A DNA stretch of 64,000 bases, taken from assembly GCA_031841125.1 (NCBI GenBank), contig CM063108.1, positions 47,886,122 to 47,950,121 on the forward strand, given 5' to 3'. The DNA comes from Acanthococcus lagerstroemiae. Lineage: Eukaryota > Arthropoda > Insecta > Hemiptera > Eriococcidae. Shown one piece after another: positions 1 to 10,893 of this stretch. The first letter of the stretch is position 1. Each line of letters starts with the position of its first letter. A model generated the notes under the pieces. It was not told the DNA's origin. It made no database searches and worked only from the letters and a program-made list of their open reading frames with translations. The translations under genes were made by a program, and so were the position numbers.

Positions 1-440
1 GTTAGTTGCGCACCTAATTCTACCTCTAATCCGCAACTAATACCAATACGTTCCCAAATACATAGTAAATGGTTCAGCAGTGTGAGATACAGTTAGTTGC
101 AGAATAGACACCAGCTACTAATTTGTATGTAAAAAAGGATAAGTGTTTTTATAGTAGCGAGTAACTAATATACCGCTAAAATAAGGTTGCAATTTATCCG
201 CGACGAAACTAAACTAAAGTACCCCTAAATTCCACTAATTTTCATCTAAATTATTAGTTACGAATTAGTTACTGCGCGTCCAATCTATACTTGTCTCAAA
301 GTATGTGATATGCGCGCGCATATCGATTTCAAATCCGGTTGACGGCGTTGACGGTTAATTTCAATTTGTTATCACCAGTAGCAGAAAGCTACTTGTCAAT
401 TCTTGTCTATGGCAGAATATTAGTTAGCGTTGTTCGGAGC

Positions 441-442
<2 letters not shown>

Positions 443-476
<34 letters not shown>
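443..476. repeat. Poly-T run
   Basis: An uninterrupted run of 34 T. It could be the poly-A tail of a minus-strand retroposed sequence, but the flanking sequence is not recognised. The exact length is liable to sequencing error. Confidence 0.9.
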
Positions 477-477
<1 letters not shown>

Positions 478-1292
478 TATTTTTGAATTACTGGAACTGG
501 CGATGCGTTTGAAAAACGGAAAAGCACCAATATCAGTCTAAGTAACGAAGATTTCGTTTTGTTTGAAAATACGTTGGATTTGTCTGGATCTAATGTTGAA
601 AATGCACTCGCATGGAATGTTGGAAGTAAGTCATCGCATTTTTTAAACGCCTGAACACTTAATATGAACATATTATGTGGATACTTCTCATCAGTATAGG
701 CGCGGATCCACGCCCCCAACCCAACCAAAAAAAGGAAAAATCTGGAGGAAGGGGGAAGAATCTGCGGGGAAAGGAGAAAAATGGGCAGGGAGAGGAAAAT
801 CTATGGGAGAGGGGGTAGCAAAAAAATTTTCGCGCGCTCCACGTGCTTTTCCTTCTGCCATTTCCCTCTCCAAAATGATTGTCTGGATCTGCACCTGCAG
901 TATAATGTGTATGTATTGAGTCAGTTTTCAGTTACACTGTACTTTCTCTATTTTTTTAATCAGTGAAAATCAGAAAGTGTGGCAGCCATTGTGACTAATT
1001 GTATTTTTCAATGCCTGAACATTCTGAATACAAATGTAGGTAGCTATGTATCGGCGGTACTTCTCATTAACATACATTTATGTATTTTTATAATTTTCAG
1101 TCAAGTACAGTACATTTTTCATTTTTTCAATCAATGAGAAAATCGGAATTTGAAACAAGTAGCAGCAGTCATCGTGACACAAATAGAGAAAAACACTTAG
1201 CATCATCAAAGATTATCAAAATCGCCGACTTTAAATGGTTTAGTCTGTGAGTTTAGTCTACGCTCTCAGTAAGTAAACTACCTATATTTGGA

Positions 1293-1470
1293 CGCTTTTC
1301 AACGAAAGGGAACCAACCAACATTTGTAAACAAAATTAGTTATTAGTACCGTTGGAAAGAGCGTAAAAAGTAGAATTTCTCAAAATTGGGCCTCCGATTC
1401 AAAAATGTGTATCACGTGCGTGTTCTCAAAAAGCGGATTTTGCTAGTTGGTTCCCTTTCGTTGAATAGCG
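1293..1470. mobile_element. Foldback MITE with 25-bp terminal inverted repeats (copy 1)
   Basis: The arms at 1293-1317 and 1446-1470 are inverted copies that match at 24 of 25 positions; the inner 19 bases, TCAACGAAAGGGAACCAAC and its complement, match perfectly. The 178-bp unit has no coding capacity. A second, longer copy in opposite orientation lies at 13804-14033, which shows that this is a dispersed family and not a chance hairpin. Confidence 0.75.
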
Positions 1471-2850
1471 TTCATTTAACCTTGAATTTCGTTTGGATTT
1501 TTCGAAGAAAATCTTATCCAAGTCTGTCGAATTTGTATTTACGGGGATAAACACGAGCAAGGGCGGGTAGGACCAAGGAAAAGGGGTGAATTTCCCCTGG
1601 GCCGCGGGAATGGAAGGCTCGATAATAACCTCGATTACTGATAAGTCAATATTAAAATTGAGACATGAAAATGCTCTCCTGTGGTTGCAGATCCGTCTAT
1701 GACATGTTTCAACAGAATGCTTTCCTGACCAACACTAAGAATCCCGACGGATTTCCATGGAAATTCATTAAATATAAGACAAATCCACATACCCATGTAT
1801 CTGCATGCAGTGTAGATATTCGTCATCATTTAATTCAGTTTTTTAGAACCTATCAGTTCTTTTTTATTATGTTGTGTAGTGTAAGTAAATGAAGGGGAAC
1901 GGTAGTAAGAAAAATTTGTGGGGCTGCGTGAAAATTTGTAGACGTCATCTGCTCGAAAATTATTTCTTTTCTGCTTTAAATTCACCTATCTGACCCTGAA
2001 CGTCAAAAAATTCAGTAGTTGGGGTAATTTTTAGGAAGCTATTCCCTGTTTATTTTCATCTCAAATATCAATTTATGCTAAAATGATGTACGATATTAAT
2101 TAAAGTACACAACTCCTTTTTACCATAGTCAAATTTTTCAGAAAGCTGAACAAGTTCCAATGTGCTATTGATCATATTGATAGTAACGTGGATTTAATGA
2201 AAAGAATGATGAATGAGATATTAATGAAACTTCACACCGACGGGATCATCTGCCGAATTATCCAGTACTACTCATACAAATGAAGTAAAAGAAATCAAGA
2301 TGTTTATATATTAGTCAGTATATTGATTCAAAAGTTACCTCTAAAATACTGTTTTATTATTAAGATTTTCATCAAATAAGTGAATTGTAATTTTCCAAGT
2401 TAATAAATTTTTTATGATTTAATCATGACTATGTTTGTGCATGAATTAATTAATTTTGAAAAATTAGTTGCTGCTACGTATCTAAACGGTAACTAAAACG
2501 CGGATAATGAATGTACGTAATTTAGTTACGTGCAGCTAAAAACCTACTTAAAATAGTTACGACGTATCTAAATGGTAGCTAGTGCAGCTAAAAGAATACC
2601 TAAAGTAGTTGCAACGTATCTAAATAGTAACTAAAGAGCGGATAGTGAATATACGCAATTTAGTTACGCCCAACTAAAAAACACCGTACGAAATCAGTTA
2701 GCAGTGAGTTAGCGATTATTTTGGAGAAAAAAGGGTCCCAAATTAGGTGTGCAACTAAAATTAACATTGATTTTTAGTTTCCTGTTTCTAATCTACAACT
2801 AAAAATTAGCAGCTGTGACGCCTATTTTTTTAAAAATTAGTAGCGAAATG

Positions 2851-3332
2851 TTTGCCGGGATATATGTAATAATGTATAAGATTGTAATTTTGAGTCGAAA
2901 GCTCAGTGTGGTGTAATACACGACACTCAATGGCTCGTATGGTGCATTTTTTACAGTGCACCACATCTAACGCCGGCCCCGATAGGAGCACAAAAAAGGT
3001 ACCAGAGTAAAGCCGATCTGTTATTAGTATAGTCTGTTCCCTGTTACGGAAGAGTAATGAAGATCAACCATATTCACCAAGAAGTATAGCATTTGAAATG
3101 TGTTCGCATTTTTTGCCCCGGAAATCTATCACCGAATGATAATGTTGGAATCTATTTCATTTCAGTATAGAAGGCATTTGAACACAGGAAATACCCACTT
3201 TGGATACCGCGGGAGGACTGGAGAGAGAGATGCATAGGTAACAAGGATTGAACGTCAGGAAGAATTACTGATAAAGATTGGAAGAAGGAAATTGTTAATC
3301 CTACGACAATGACAAAACTGAAATTCATATTA
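2851..3332. other. Intergenic, nothing recognised
   Basis: No gene, RNA or clear repeat structure seen. The DNA is moderately AT-rich and has no long ORF. Confidence 0.6.
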
Positions 3333-3586
3333 GTTCTGTTCGTTTGAGTTACACTTCTTACACTTTCTACACTTTTTATGCCAAGACTTTTCGTTAGGTG
3401 TACACGTACACTCAGTTCGTTTCAACCTAGTGTACACTTTGTGTATACACTTTTTACACTATCTGAAAGGAAGTGTAGGGAGTGTAATGAGTGTAGTGTA
3501 ACGCGGTGTACAGTGTACACTAGTGTACACTTTTGCTGTACACCTACTGCACCCAGCATATAAAGTGTAACTCAAACAAACAGAGC
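3333..3586. mobile_element. MITE with roughly 20-bp inverted ends and internal GTGTAC arrays, TA target
   Basis: The left end GTTCTGTTCGTTTGAGTTAC and the right end (read on the minus strand GCTCTGTTTGTTTGAGTTAC) match at 18 of 20 positions and are flanked by TA on both sides (3331-3332 and 3587-3588), as in Tc1/mariner-type insertion. The interior is built from repeated AGTGTACACT-like palindromes and GTGTA motifs on both strands. There is no transposase. Confidence 0.65.
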
Positions 3587-3920
3587 TATTAACTCTTACA
3601 GAGGGTCAAACTAACTATCTTGAAGTACCAACTGCAAAACTGAAATACTCCTGTTCATAATAAAAGCGAACACGCCCATCAGTTAAATAAACTAAGTAAG
3701 TTTCTATCACTAATACTAAATTTTAGTCAATTTTCAACCGTTGATAAGGAAATTTCTCAAGAAAGTGGTGATGTCACCGGCAGAGGTGGCAAAAGGGATA
3801 TCACGGAGCTTCGATTTTCAAAGTCCATTTCTGAGATTAAAAGATTACAGATTCTCTCACTCATGTTTCTTTTTACTTACACTCTGCTTCATAGGCTTCC
3901 CAAAATGACCAAATAATCGT
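3587..3920. other. Intergenic, nothing recognised
   Basis: A spacer of 334 bases downstream of the UGT remnant on the minus strand. No gene or repeat seen. Confidence 0.55.
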
Positions 3921-5206
3921 TTAAAAATAAAATGCGTCGAATACCCAAATGACACTGGCAATCATGGCAACGAAAAGTAGAACATCCAAAAGTAAATACT
4001 GATACAGAGGCATATCAAGAGCCACATTTTGTAAATGCGACGATCCATTATACCTCCTCAGCACGTATTCAGTCCAGTAAATTACCGTCTGCTGCAGCGT
4101 CATTGGTCGGTCTTTGAATACCCGAGATAATTTGATAATTTTTTCTTTATATCTGTAAGAAGTATGCGAACGAAAGAAATAACATGAATGCATGAAGATA
4201 TACCATTCACGATACAAATAACTAAACCCGTAGCATCGGGAGCGAACTGGGACATTTCCCACTTTTCCCTCCTCGAGCAGATAATTTGATTCCTAAGTAA
4301 AATTTTATTTGCCCAAATTATGGTGTTAAGATCAAATCACAGGACTTTTTGGTTCAGTTGCTGAAATTTGAAAGGTTATATAAAGCTGACAACAGTATAA
4401 TACGGTCAAATTCATTTAAACAGATCTCAGAGTGAAGGGAACCTTAATCTTGATACTAGAGCAAAATATACAGTAAAAAAATTCATGAATGGATCGAGCA
4501 GAAGAATGTTCCCTTACTAACTCAATATTACGCAAGGGAAGGCTATTTTTGCCTAATTGTCGATGGCTTTCGGTTCAAAATTTACACTTTTACTTCATTT
4601 AAGACGTCTTTCATAGGTGAAAAAATGTGAATTTTCATATTTAGGCAAGCTAATCAGGAATCTGAAGGGGCTATTTAAGTAAACAGGGAAAGGGGGACTG
4701 TCCTCATTTGTGTTTATGTTCAAATTTAATGATAAGAACGACCGTAATACAATCCTTCTACCGTCACTAACCTGGTGCGATTAAGTAAATTTTACTAAAA
4801 AGTTTATCTTTTTTAGAACCCGTGATAATACTAATATTACTTTGATCTAGAAAGTTATTAACCAGGAGGTAGTAAGTTTTCCATGCATATACAACTCATC
4901 GGTCGAACCTTCGAGAAATATAACTACAGATTGGAAACAGCGATTATTCTTGTTAATAATTAATTAAAATCTATTAGATAAAAGTACCTAGATTCATTGA
5001 CAACTGACTCAACAGAAGCCAGTAACTTCTGCATTGTAAGCTTCTTTAAGTGCACAACCACTCCAACGTCTTCTTCCTCTAATATCGCTGCATTGACAAC
5101 CGATCTCCGAAAAAAGGAAACATCACTAGAGGAGTAGCAGTATCAATCGCTTCATACAGACCAAATAAGTCGCAGTGAGTAATGGAAGCTTTAACGTTCT
5201 GGTGAG
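3921..5206 (-). pseudogene. UDP-glycosyltransferase pseudogene, last two exons only
   Basis: Two exons on the minus strand match the last two exons of the UGT genes elsewhere in this window. The penultimate exon (5206-4988) encodes HQNVKASITHCDLFGLYEAI, the donor-sugar signature region, but the HCG of the two intact genes is HCD. One base has been lost after PFFGDR, at about 5101, which shifts the frame and gives a stop shortly after. The last exon (4152-3921) encodes SRVFKDRPMT, WTEYVLRRYNG, DMPLYQYLLLD and a transmembrane helix, and ends without the KKxx tail of the intact genes. The splice sites (donor AG|GTACTT, acceptor TTACAG) and the intron phase are still correct. The exons for the N-terminal substrate domain are absent: a retrotransposon fragment begins about 28 bases upstream of the penultimate exon. 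Not a functional enzyme. Confidence 0.85.
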
Positions 5207-5233
5207 CTGCACCAAAGAATTAGGTACCAACGA

Positions 5234-5830
5234 GGAAGGGGAAAAGGTAGGTTTAGAGATAAACATAAATAAAACAAAAATTCTAGTAGGAGACACAACT
5301 AATGAGCAGATTATTATAGATGGACATATAATAGAACAAATAAAAGAAATAACCTACCTGGAGCAAAACATAACCATGATAAATACAACACAAAATGAAG
5401 TCCATAACCGCATGTCAAAAGCATGGGAAAAGTATTGGTCGTTAAAACACATTCTGAAGGGACAATACCACAATGACAGAAAAAGTATGGTTATAAATAG
5501 TTGCGTTCTTCCTACATTAACATACGGTTCTCAAACATGGGCAATATCTAGAAAATATAAAAACAAGAACAACTCAAAATGCAATGGAGAGATCAATGAT
5601 GGGAATAAAAAGAAGTGACAAAACAAAAAACAAAATTTTGAAAAGAAAATTCAGCAAAAATAGAGATTTTGTCACAGCGGTAAAAAGAATAAAGTGGGAC
5701 TGAGCGGGACATGTAGCTAGACAATCAATAGGGAGATGGTCCTATAAAACATTTTTGTATCTAAGAGAAAACAGAAAAAAAGGAAGACAAAAATAAGATG
5801 GAGGGACGAAATAGATAATATGTTAAGAAA
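5234..5830 (+). mobile_element. Non-LTR retrotransposon fragment, C-terminal part of reverse transcriptase
   Basis: The frame from about 5234 reads EKVGLEININKTKILVGDT, then ITYLEQN, LPTLTYGSQTWAIS, and after a frameshift near 5575 MERSMMGIKRSDKTKNKIL, AGHVARQSIGRW and RWRDEI. These are the thumb and C-terminal motifs of LINE-type polymerases (the TYG.xxW and GHVAR...RW...GR...RW.D series). There are in-frame stops at about 5701 and 5794, so it is dead. The piece abuts the UGT remnant on the opposite strand, replacing whatever upstream exons were there. The clade cannot be assigned by eye. Confidence 0.8.
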
Positions 5831-6499
5831 TAAATTGTTTCGTTGTACCACATGTATCAGGCTAATAAATAAACATAAAATCAGTTCAATATAATAATTT
5901 CTAGCAAGAGCTAGTAGATATACCTACACATCATGTGAGGCGGAATTTTCTGTCGGAAATCCCCAACAAAGAATCGCTTTGATACAGCCCTGAGTAACGA
6001 GCAATTAGGGTCGTGGTGTCAGTTGATGTCTGAGTGGAAGAGGAGCCCATACTGCGCGCACAACTTTCTCCACAAACGCGAAATTCAAAACCCATAGACT
6101 TTTTACTTGAGCATACCCATTACGTTTTAGTTCGATATTTACCCTACAAACAGCGCTAGTGACAATGAGTGATATTATGTTTGTTAGTTACATGATCTTC
6201 ATATAAGCCCCTGCGCTAGTATCGCTGTTAATGATAAGCCTGATACATATTATCTTATGACAAGGTAAATGTTTTTGGCACCATGTACAAAAAGGTTCAC
6301 CTTTTTATAACTTATCACTAAGTCCGATTGCAGCGCTCTCAATAGGATGAACGGTCCGAATAGATTTCAGTTCGTGTCGCGTTATATTTTCATTTCCACT
6401 GCTTAAAAAAGAAAAAAAAATTTAATCTTGTTGCATATTTTTCTTGTTCAGCCATGTATATTGCAAGTGCCCTTTGAAAGTGGAATACAGGCGTTTGGA
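5831..6499. other. Intergenic, nothing recognised
   Basis: Downstream of the retrotransposon fragment. No gene or clear repeat; a short A-rich tract lies at about 6405-6420. Confidence 0.55.
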
Positions 6500-7440
6500 A
6501 ATGGCTATGTGATGAAGAAGTCCAGTTTATTTACGATCTACGCATTCATCGACGAGATTGAGGATGACCAGATTAGATGGTAGTAAGAGTTGGTAGCCAC
6601 AACGCGTCCTTTGATGCTTTAGTGCAAACCTCAAGTTGGTGACAGTCATGAAGAGCTCAGAATGAAACCCGCTGTCGTCAAATACGAATTTCTTCCTCAG
6701 TGGCGGGGAATCAAGGCCCATACGTGTCAACTGTCCCGACAGAAAGAAGAGTAAAGAATAGCATTAAATTAGCCCCGTTTCATACAACACGGCGTAGTGT
6801 GAAACGGGGCTTAAGGGGTTCGGGTGTTGAGGGCCGAACATCTTCGGTACTTCACCAGGATTATTGCCGTCAAGAGAACGCTATTGCATGCTGTCTCGTG
6901 TAACTACAAGAAAGGAAGCCTAATTGGAAAACAGCACTCCTGTGTGTAGATGTAAATCCACAAGCGTCGCACTCGATCCTCCAGTGCGAGATCGTTCAAG
7001 CTAAGGAATTGGATTAGAGGAGACTGTACGTCCTGCAGGCTCCTGTAGGGAATACGGTTCAGCTCCACGTTAAGCACACGGGGGTTTTCCTGACATAAGA
7101 GTTCCTGATAGCAGACATATGTACACGATGCTGCGATCACAGACTATGGGGCATTATGTGCTGCATAAACTCATCATTGATTCTGGGCAGCATAAACTGA
7201 AGTGCGAAGATCGAACCACGAATTTTGCGAACGCCATCCGCCTCGAGTCCAGACAAGGCAGAGGCCAGGAAACTATCGAGTCAACAGTCCGCTCCAAACT
7301 CGAAAAACTCGACAGTATTACCGGATATCCATCAGTGGGCAAAAGATCGCGGTCGAATGTTTGAAGCAATCGCAGAGGAGAGCGAACGGAAAGCGCTTCC
7401 GCGAGATAATAGGAAGTTTCTACATTAATATGTAACAGTA
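6500..7440. other. GC-richer unrecognised block with several short ORFs on both strands
   Basis: This block has visibly more G and C than its flanks and carries open stretches on both strands (for example minus 6730-6527 and 7140-6904, plus 7225-7428 ending DIHQWAKDRGRMFEAIAEE). None matches a family I know. It could be debris of a mobile element or a decayed coding region. A 14-bp hairpin with arms AGCCCCGTTTCA / TGAAACGGGGCT lies at about 6769-6811. Confidence 0.35.
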
Positions 7441-8617
7441 ATTACCATCGCCAAAGAAGATATTATACTCTATCAAAACTCAGGTTTTTCGATTTAGATT
7501 CAAATTTATGTCCTGGTTGGTTTGGTATGCCAGAGTAGGTAGAACTACCGAGCATTTGATGCTTGCTTATATTAACAGAAATATTTAACAAAACGTCGGC
7601 ATATACTTCGTTTTGGACTGAGATCGCTAGAACAAAAAGAAGTCTCTAATTCGGATTTTAATAACATGGTTCGAGTTATCATAATAATTGCATGCGATTT
7701 GCGCATTTATCAACAGAATTCAACTGGGGTCAAAATACAGTAGCACATACTGAAGAAGGTGGACGTGCTACATGTGATCTGTTACCCTAATACAGCCACT
7801 TCGAAGACTGACACGCTATTAAAATTGTAAAATAAAAGGAAATATGCCATGTAAATTATGTAAATGGTTACATTTCAATTTTCTTAATTGTAAAATATTC
7901 TCAGAATGTCTGAAAATATCAGGTCTATAATACTTAATGGAAACTTTATCTGTAGTGATATATCACCGAGTATCAATGAACTGATGATATCGCAGCAGTG
8001 CTGAGTTCGTTATCTTTCAGCTGGCGTTGAGTATATTTTTAAAACTATAATTATTATTCAAAGACGGCCAACTGTGAATAATTATTTCAATTTTAAATTA
8101 GATACGTTCATGTTCGCGTTCACATGATGGCAAATGTGCATTCGGAAATAAGAAGCTATACATATGTAATATGTTTTCTAATTAAACGACTTAGGAATCA
8201 TAACTAATTAATGAATATTAAATGTATTCATTGTGAAGAAAAAGAAAGAAATAGCTCATAATGGAAGTGGAAGCGAAAAGAATCATGGTAAGCTATGTGT
8301 ATTTGTGTTTGTGTGTTATCGGTATCCCAAAAATGCCTTTGTTAGATATTTTCTGAACTTATGGAAGTTGGTAAAAGATTTAAAATAAGAAAGACGCCGA
8401 TACTCAACACCTTTGCGGGAAGTACCTCATTACTCATCTGTGTCCTATAGTTCATATAAGTAGTTTTGTATTTCCAGAGACTATGTTGAGTAAAATGAAT
8501 TCCTGGCTTTTCCCCTACCCTTGAAACTTCAGATACATTTTCTTTGTCTGGGCTCGTCTTCAACTCCGATAGCGAGGAAAGTGTCCTTTTTGTTATCTGT
8601 GGTGCGAGATAAGAAGA
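7441..8617. other. Intergenic, nothing recognised
   Basis: AT-rich spacer without a supported gene or repeat. Confidence 0.5.
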
Positions 8618-8960
8618 GGTCTGGTTGGCCGAGTATAGCGCGTTGGATCTCGGAATCCGGAGGTCCCGGTTTCGAGCCCAAGTAGCAACTCGCCAGATTT
8701 CGACCTAAGCCGATTTTTCGGCCGGAAGGGAAGAGGGCTCACACAGCCCTAACAGTCTCCTCGACTTTGAGTAAAAAGCTCGAGGTTTTCTTTGTTTTTC
8801 GAGTATAAAAGTTTTATAATTGAAGTAGAAAAAGTTCCTTTTCGTTTTTCGTGTGGCCTGTACAATTTGTCTGGGATAAGTGCTCTTATAATTCCAAATT
8901 TTTAGGCATTCAAAGAATCGCGTGACTGTATACGCTCTATGAGGTGCCATTTTCACGCAA
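8618..8960 (+). mobile_element. SINE-like tRNA-derived element
   Basis: The head, 8618-8700, looks like the 5' half of a leucine or serine tRNA: TGGTTGGCCGAGTATAGCGC supplies a pol III A-box and CCGGTTTCGAGCCC (8666-8679) a B-box with one extra T. The region between does not fold into a clear functional tRNA, and the sequence continues into an unrelated, T-rich body to roughly 8960. That combination is typical of tRNA-derived SINEs. The 3' end is a guess, and no second copy was found in this window. Confidence 0.45.
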
Positions 8961-9478
8961 GGAGCTCAGATTTCGTGATTTCGCGATCCGTACCCTACTT
9001 TCGCGATTTATAGACTGTGTATTGCATCGATTCGGGATTCGTGCTCATATATTTTCATTCTGGCGCAAATGTTACTTTCTTCACTCAACCGTGCCTCATT
9101 CGTGGGAGGAATTTGTTTTTCTTTCTTCTGATACGAGCTTGCGTGGTTATCTTTTTTCATTCTTGTTTTGACGGCCTGGAATTACATAGGTACATATCTC
9201 TCGTATAAAAACGATATGCTTACTGAGGGCGACACGTTGAAAGTTGCAAATTTATCGTCCCCCTTGTCTGATGATGTGATGAAAAGGCAAGGCAGCTTCC
9301 TGTATCTACCCCAGTTACTACGGCTCTGAGTTCGTTTGTGTCCAGGCCTGACCAAAGGAATGTATGTCTATTCTTAATCTCTCCCTAAACATACCACATG
9401 TTATCTAGCAGCCGTAGCTAGGGCTCATTTTAGAGTTTTTCATATTTTTCATAGCCAGTATTCACTCCATATTCACCA
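8961..9478. other. Intergenic, nothing recognised
   Basis: No supported gene or repeat. Confidence 0.5.
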
Positions 9479-10822
9479 TAAACCGGGGTTACTGCGACCC
9501 AGAAATTTTCGTTTTTCGTTTTCTTTAAATGACTGGCAACACTGTAATTCAAGAACTGACACTCAGGTTCTTTTTTAAAACTATACTAGAGATCTTCCCT
9601 CATTCGGTTATTGTGTCGTTTTCGTTTTGTATTTTGCTGTTTCTTAAAAATAACTTTTGAAAAATATTGGGTGACAATAGCCTCGCAATGGAGTTATTTT
9701 AGCTGCCGCTAAAAAAATCGTATTTCTCCATGGAAATAACCGTTTGTAACACATACCAAGTCGATATTCTTATCTTTTACAATCACTTACTGATATATCC
9801 ATTGATTTTGCTACCATATACCTACTGCTCTCTTTTCGACACCAATTTCGGAGGACCAATTTTGTAACAAGACCTTTTCTTTCATATTATAAAATGTCCA
9901 GAGAATCTGGCCGTTTCAATAACATTAAGTTTTCACCATACAGGAGATCTTGAATCTATCACCTCGTAATTTTGCAAGAATTTTGCCTGCATACTGAGCA
10001 CCGTTGTATTTGACTATTACAAAATCGCCCACATTATATACTTCACTTTTGTTCATTTCTACACCTTCAGCGTCAAGTCTTTCATCGCTGCTCGAATCAG
10101 CAGGCCTATCGCTCATTGCCGCTGAATTCCTCGGGGTCACCAACGTCTTCACTGGAGGAACTCTCTTCACTCGAGCAACGTTTGAAAAGTATTGATCGAC
10201 TTTGGCCTTCCTGGGAATCCTGTACTTTAGTTCGGCAGGTTGTTGCGTTTCCCTCTTATTCTTCACATCATCTAAACTCACTGTTTTAATGTCTCTGTCG
10301 CATGCCGTATAATCGCAATATCCGAGATCCAAGCCTGCGACGGTAGTTTCGATCGAATCATCTAGAAATCATAATGACCATAATTACATAATGTTTGAAA
10401 AACGGAATATTGCTGGATTGCAACAGCCTCAAAATTTTGTAAAATCCGACCGACATTGATGAACGAATTTTTAGACTGTAGCAAAACCGCTCGAGACATT
10501 ATTCTGTAATTAATGGCAGTTTGTCAGGATGATATATGAAACTCATTTATGCACTTACCTTACTTTTACAGTTTTCTGAGTTTTCAGTTTTCTTTCAACA
10601 AACTAAAGTTGTCAGGTTTAATTTTTTACTTCAAAATACACAGCACAGAGAAAACCACGAGAAAGGATACCACAAAATTCCAAAATTGCCTTAGAACGTG
10701 TATAGATCGACAGACTGCATACAGAGTCTTACCAGATGTCAAGGTTGCGCCATCTGGCAATGACTACACGAATCGCGAATGTAGGTATTTTACCATGAGG
10801 TGGGCTATTGTTACCCCGCAAG
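9479..10822 (-). mobile_element. Decayed DNA transposon candidate carrying a C-terminal coding exon
   Basis: The outer sequences AAACCGGGGTTACTGCGACC (about 9481-9500) and, on the minus strand, CTTGCGGGGTAAC near 10812-10824 are related inverted ends, with GGGGT, AC and CCCA in the same order. A very similar sequence, GTAAACCGGGGTGACTTTGC, occurs again at 62793, so this is a dispersed family. An open exon lies inside on the minus strand (separate entry). The superfamily is uncertain; a pogo/Tigger-type element is one possibility. The boundaries are approximate. Confidence 0.35.
9925..10361 (-). CDS. Coding exon of unknown gene with Tudor/SH3-like C-terminal motif, probably of transposon origin
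   Basis: An open exon of about 145 codons follows a good acceptor (TTATGATTTCTAG, exon from about 10361 downward). It is mostly charged and low in complexity (KRETQQPAELKYRIPRKAK, then RPADSSSDERLDAEG) and ends in a compact block, YNVGDFVIVKYNGAQYAGKI, like the small beta-barrel found at the C-terminus of some insect transposon-derived proteins. After ISCMVKT the frame stops, but a neighbouring frame continues with LLKRPDSLDIL, which looks like the natural end of such a domain, so a frameshift may have truncated it. No upstream exon or start codon was found. It lies inside a candidate transposon and 530 bases upstream of the first visible UGT exon, on the opposite strand. Confidence 0.45.
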
Positions 10823-10893
10823 GATCAAACTAGCCCCGTAGATTTTGAAATCGGATGAATACAACTCGATTAAAGAACCGTTTCTGATTATAG

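Larger units (their letters stand above)
1..2850. mobile_element. Large non-autonomous DNA transposon with subterminal repeats, left end outside the window
   Basis: The first 25 bases (TTAGTTGCGCACCTAATT and onward) reappear in inverted orientation at about 2738-2756 as AATTAGGTGTGCAACTAA, with one mismatch in 18. Motifs of the type TTAGTTAC / GTAACTAA are crowded in 1-300 and again in 2450-2850 and are absent between. At 2470-2700 there are three degenerate units starting ACGTATCTAAA followed by GTAACTA. This is the layout of an element with long, repetitive subterminal regions. The right arm continues to about 2850, so the matching left arm should start before base 1. No transposase is visible inside; the interior holds only short chance ORFs, a nested foldback element at 1293-1470 and a 34-T run at 443-476. 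Superfamily unknown. Confidence 0.5.

Noticed and set aside
1635..1892. Overlapping ORFs of 64 and 75 codons on opposite strands
   Set aside because: Short, no homology, no splice context, and inside a transposon interior.
10004..10195. Plus-strand ORF opposite the Tudor-like exon
   Set aside because: Low-complexity antisense shadow of the minus-strand exon.
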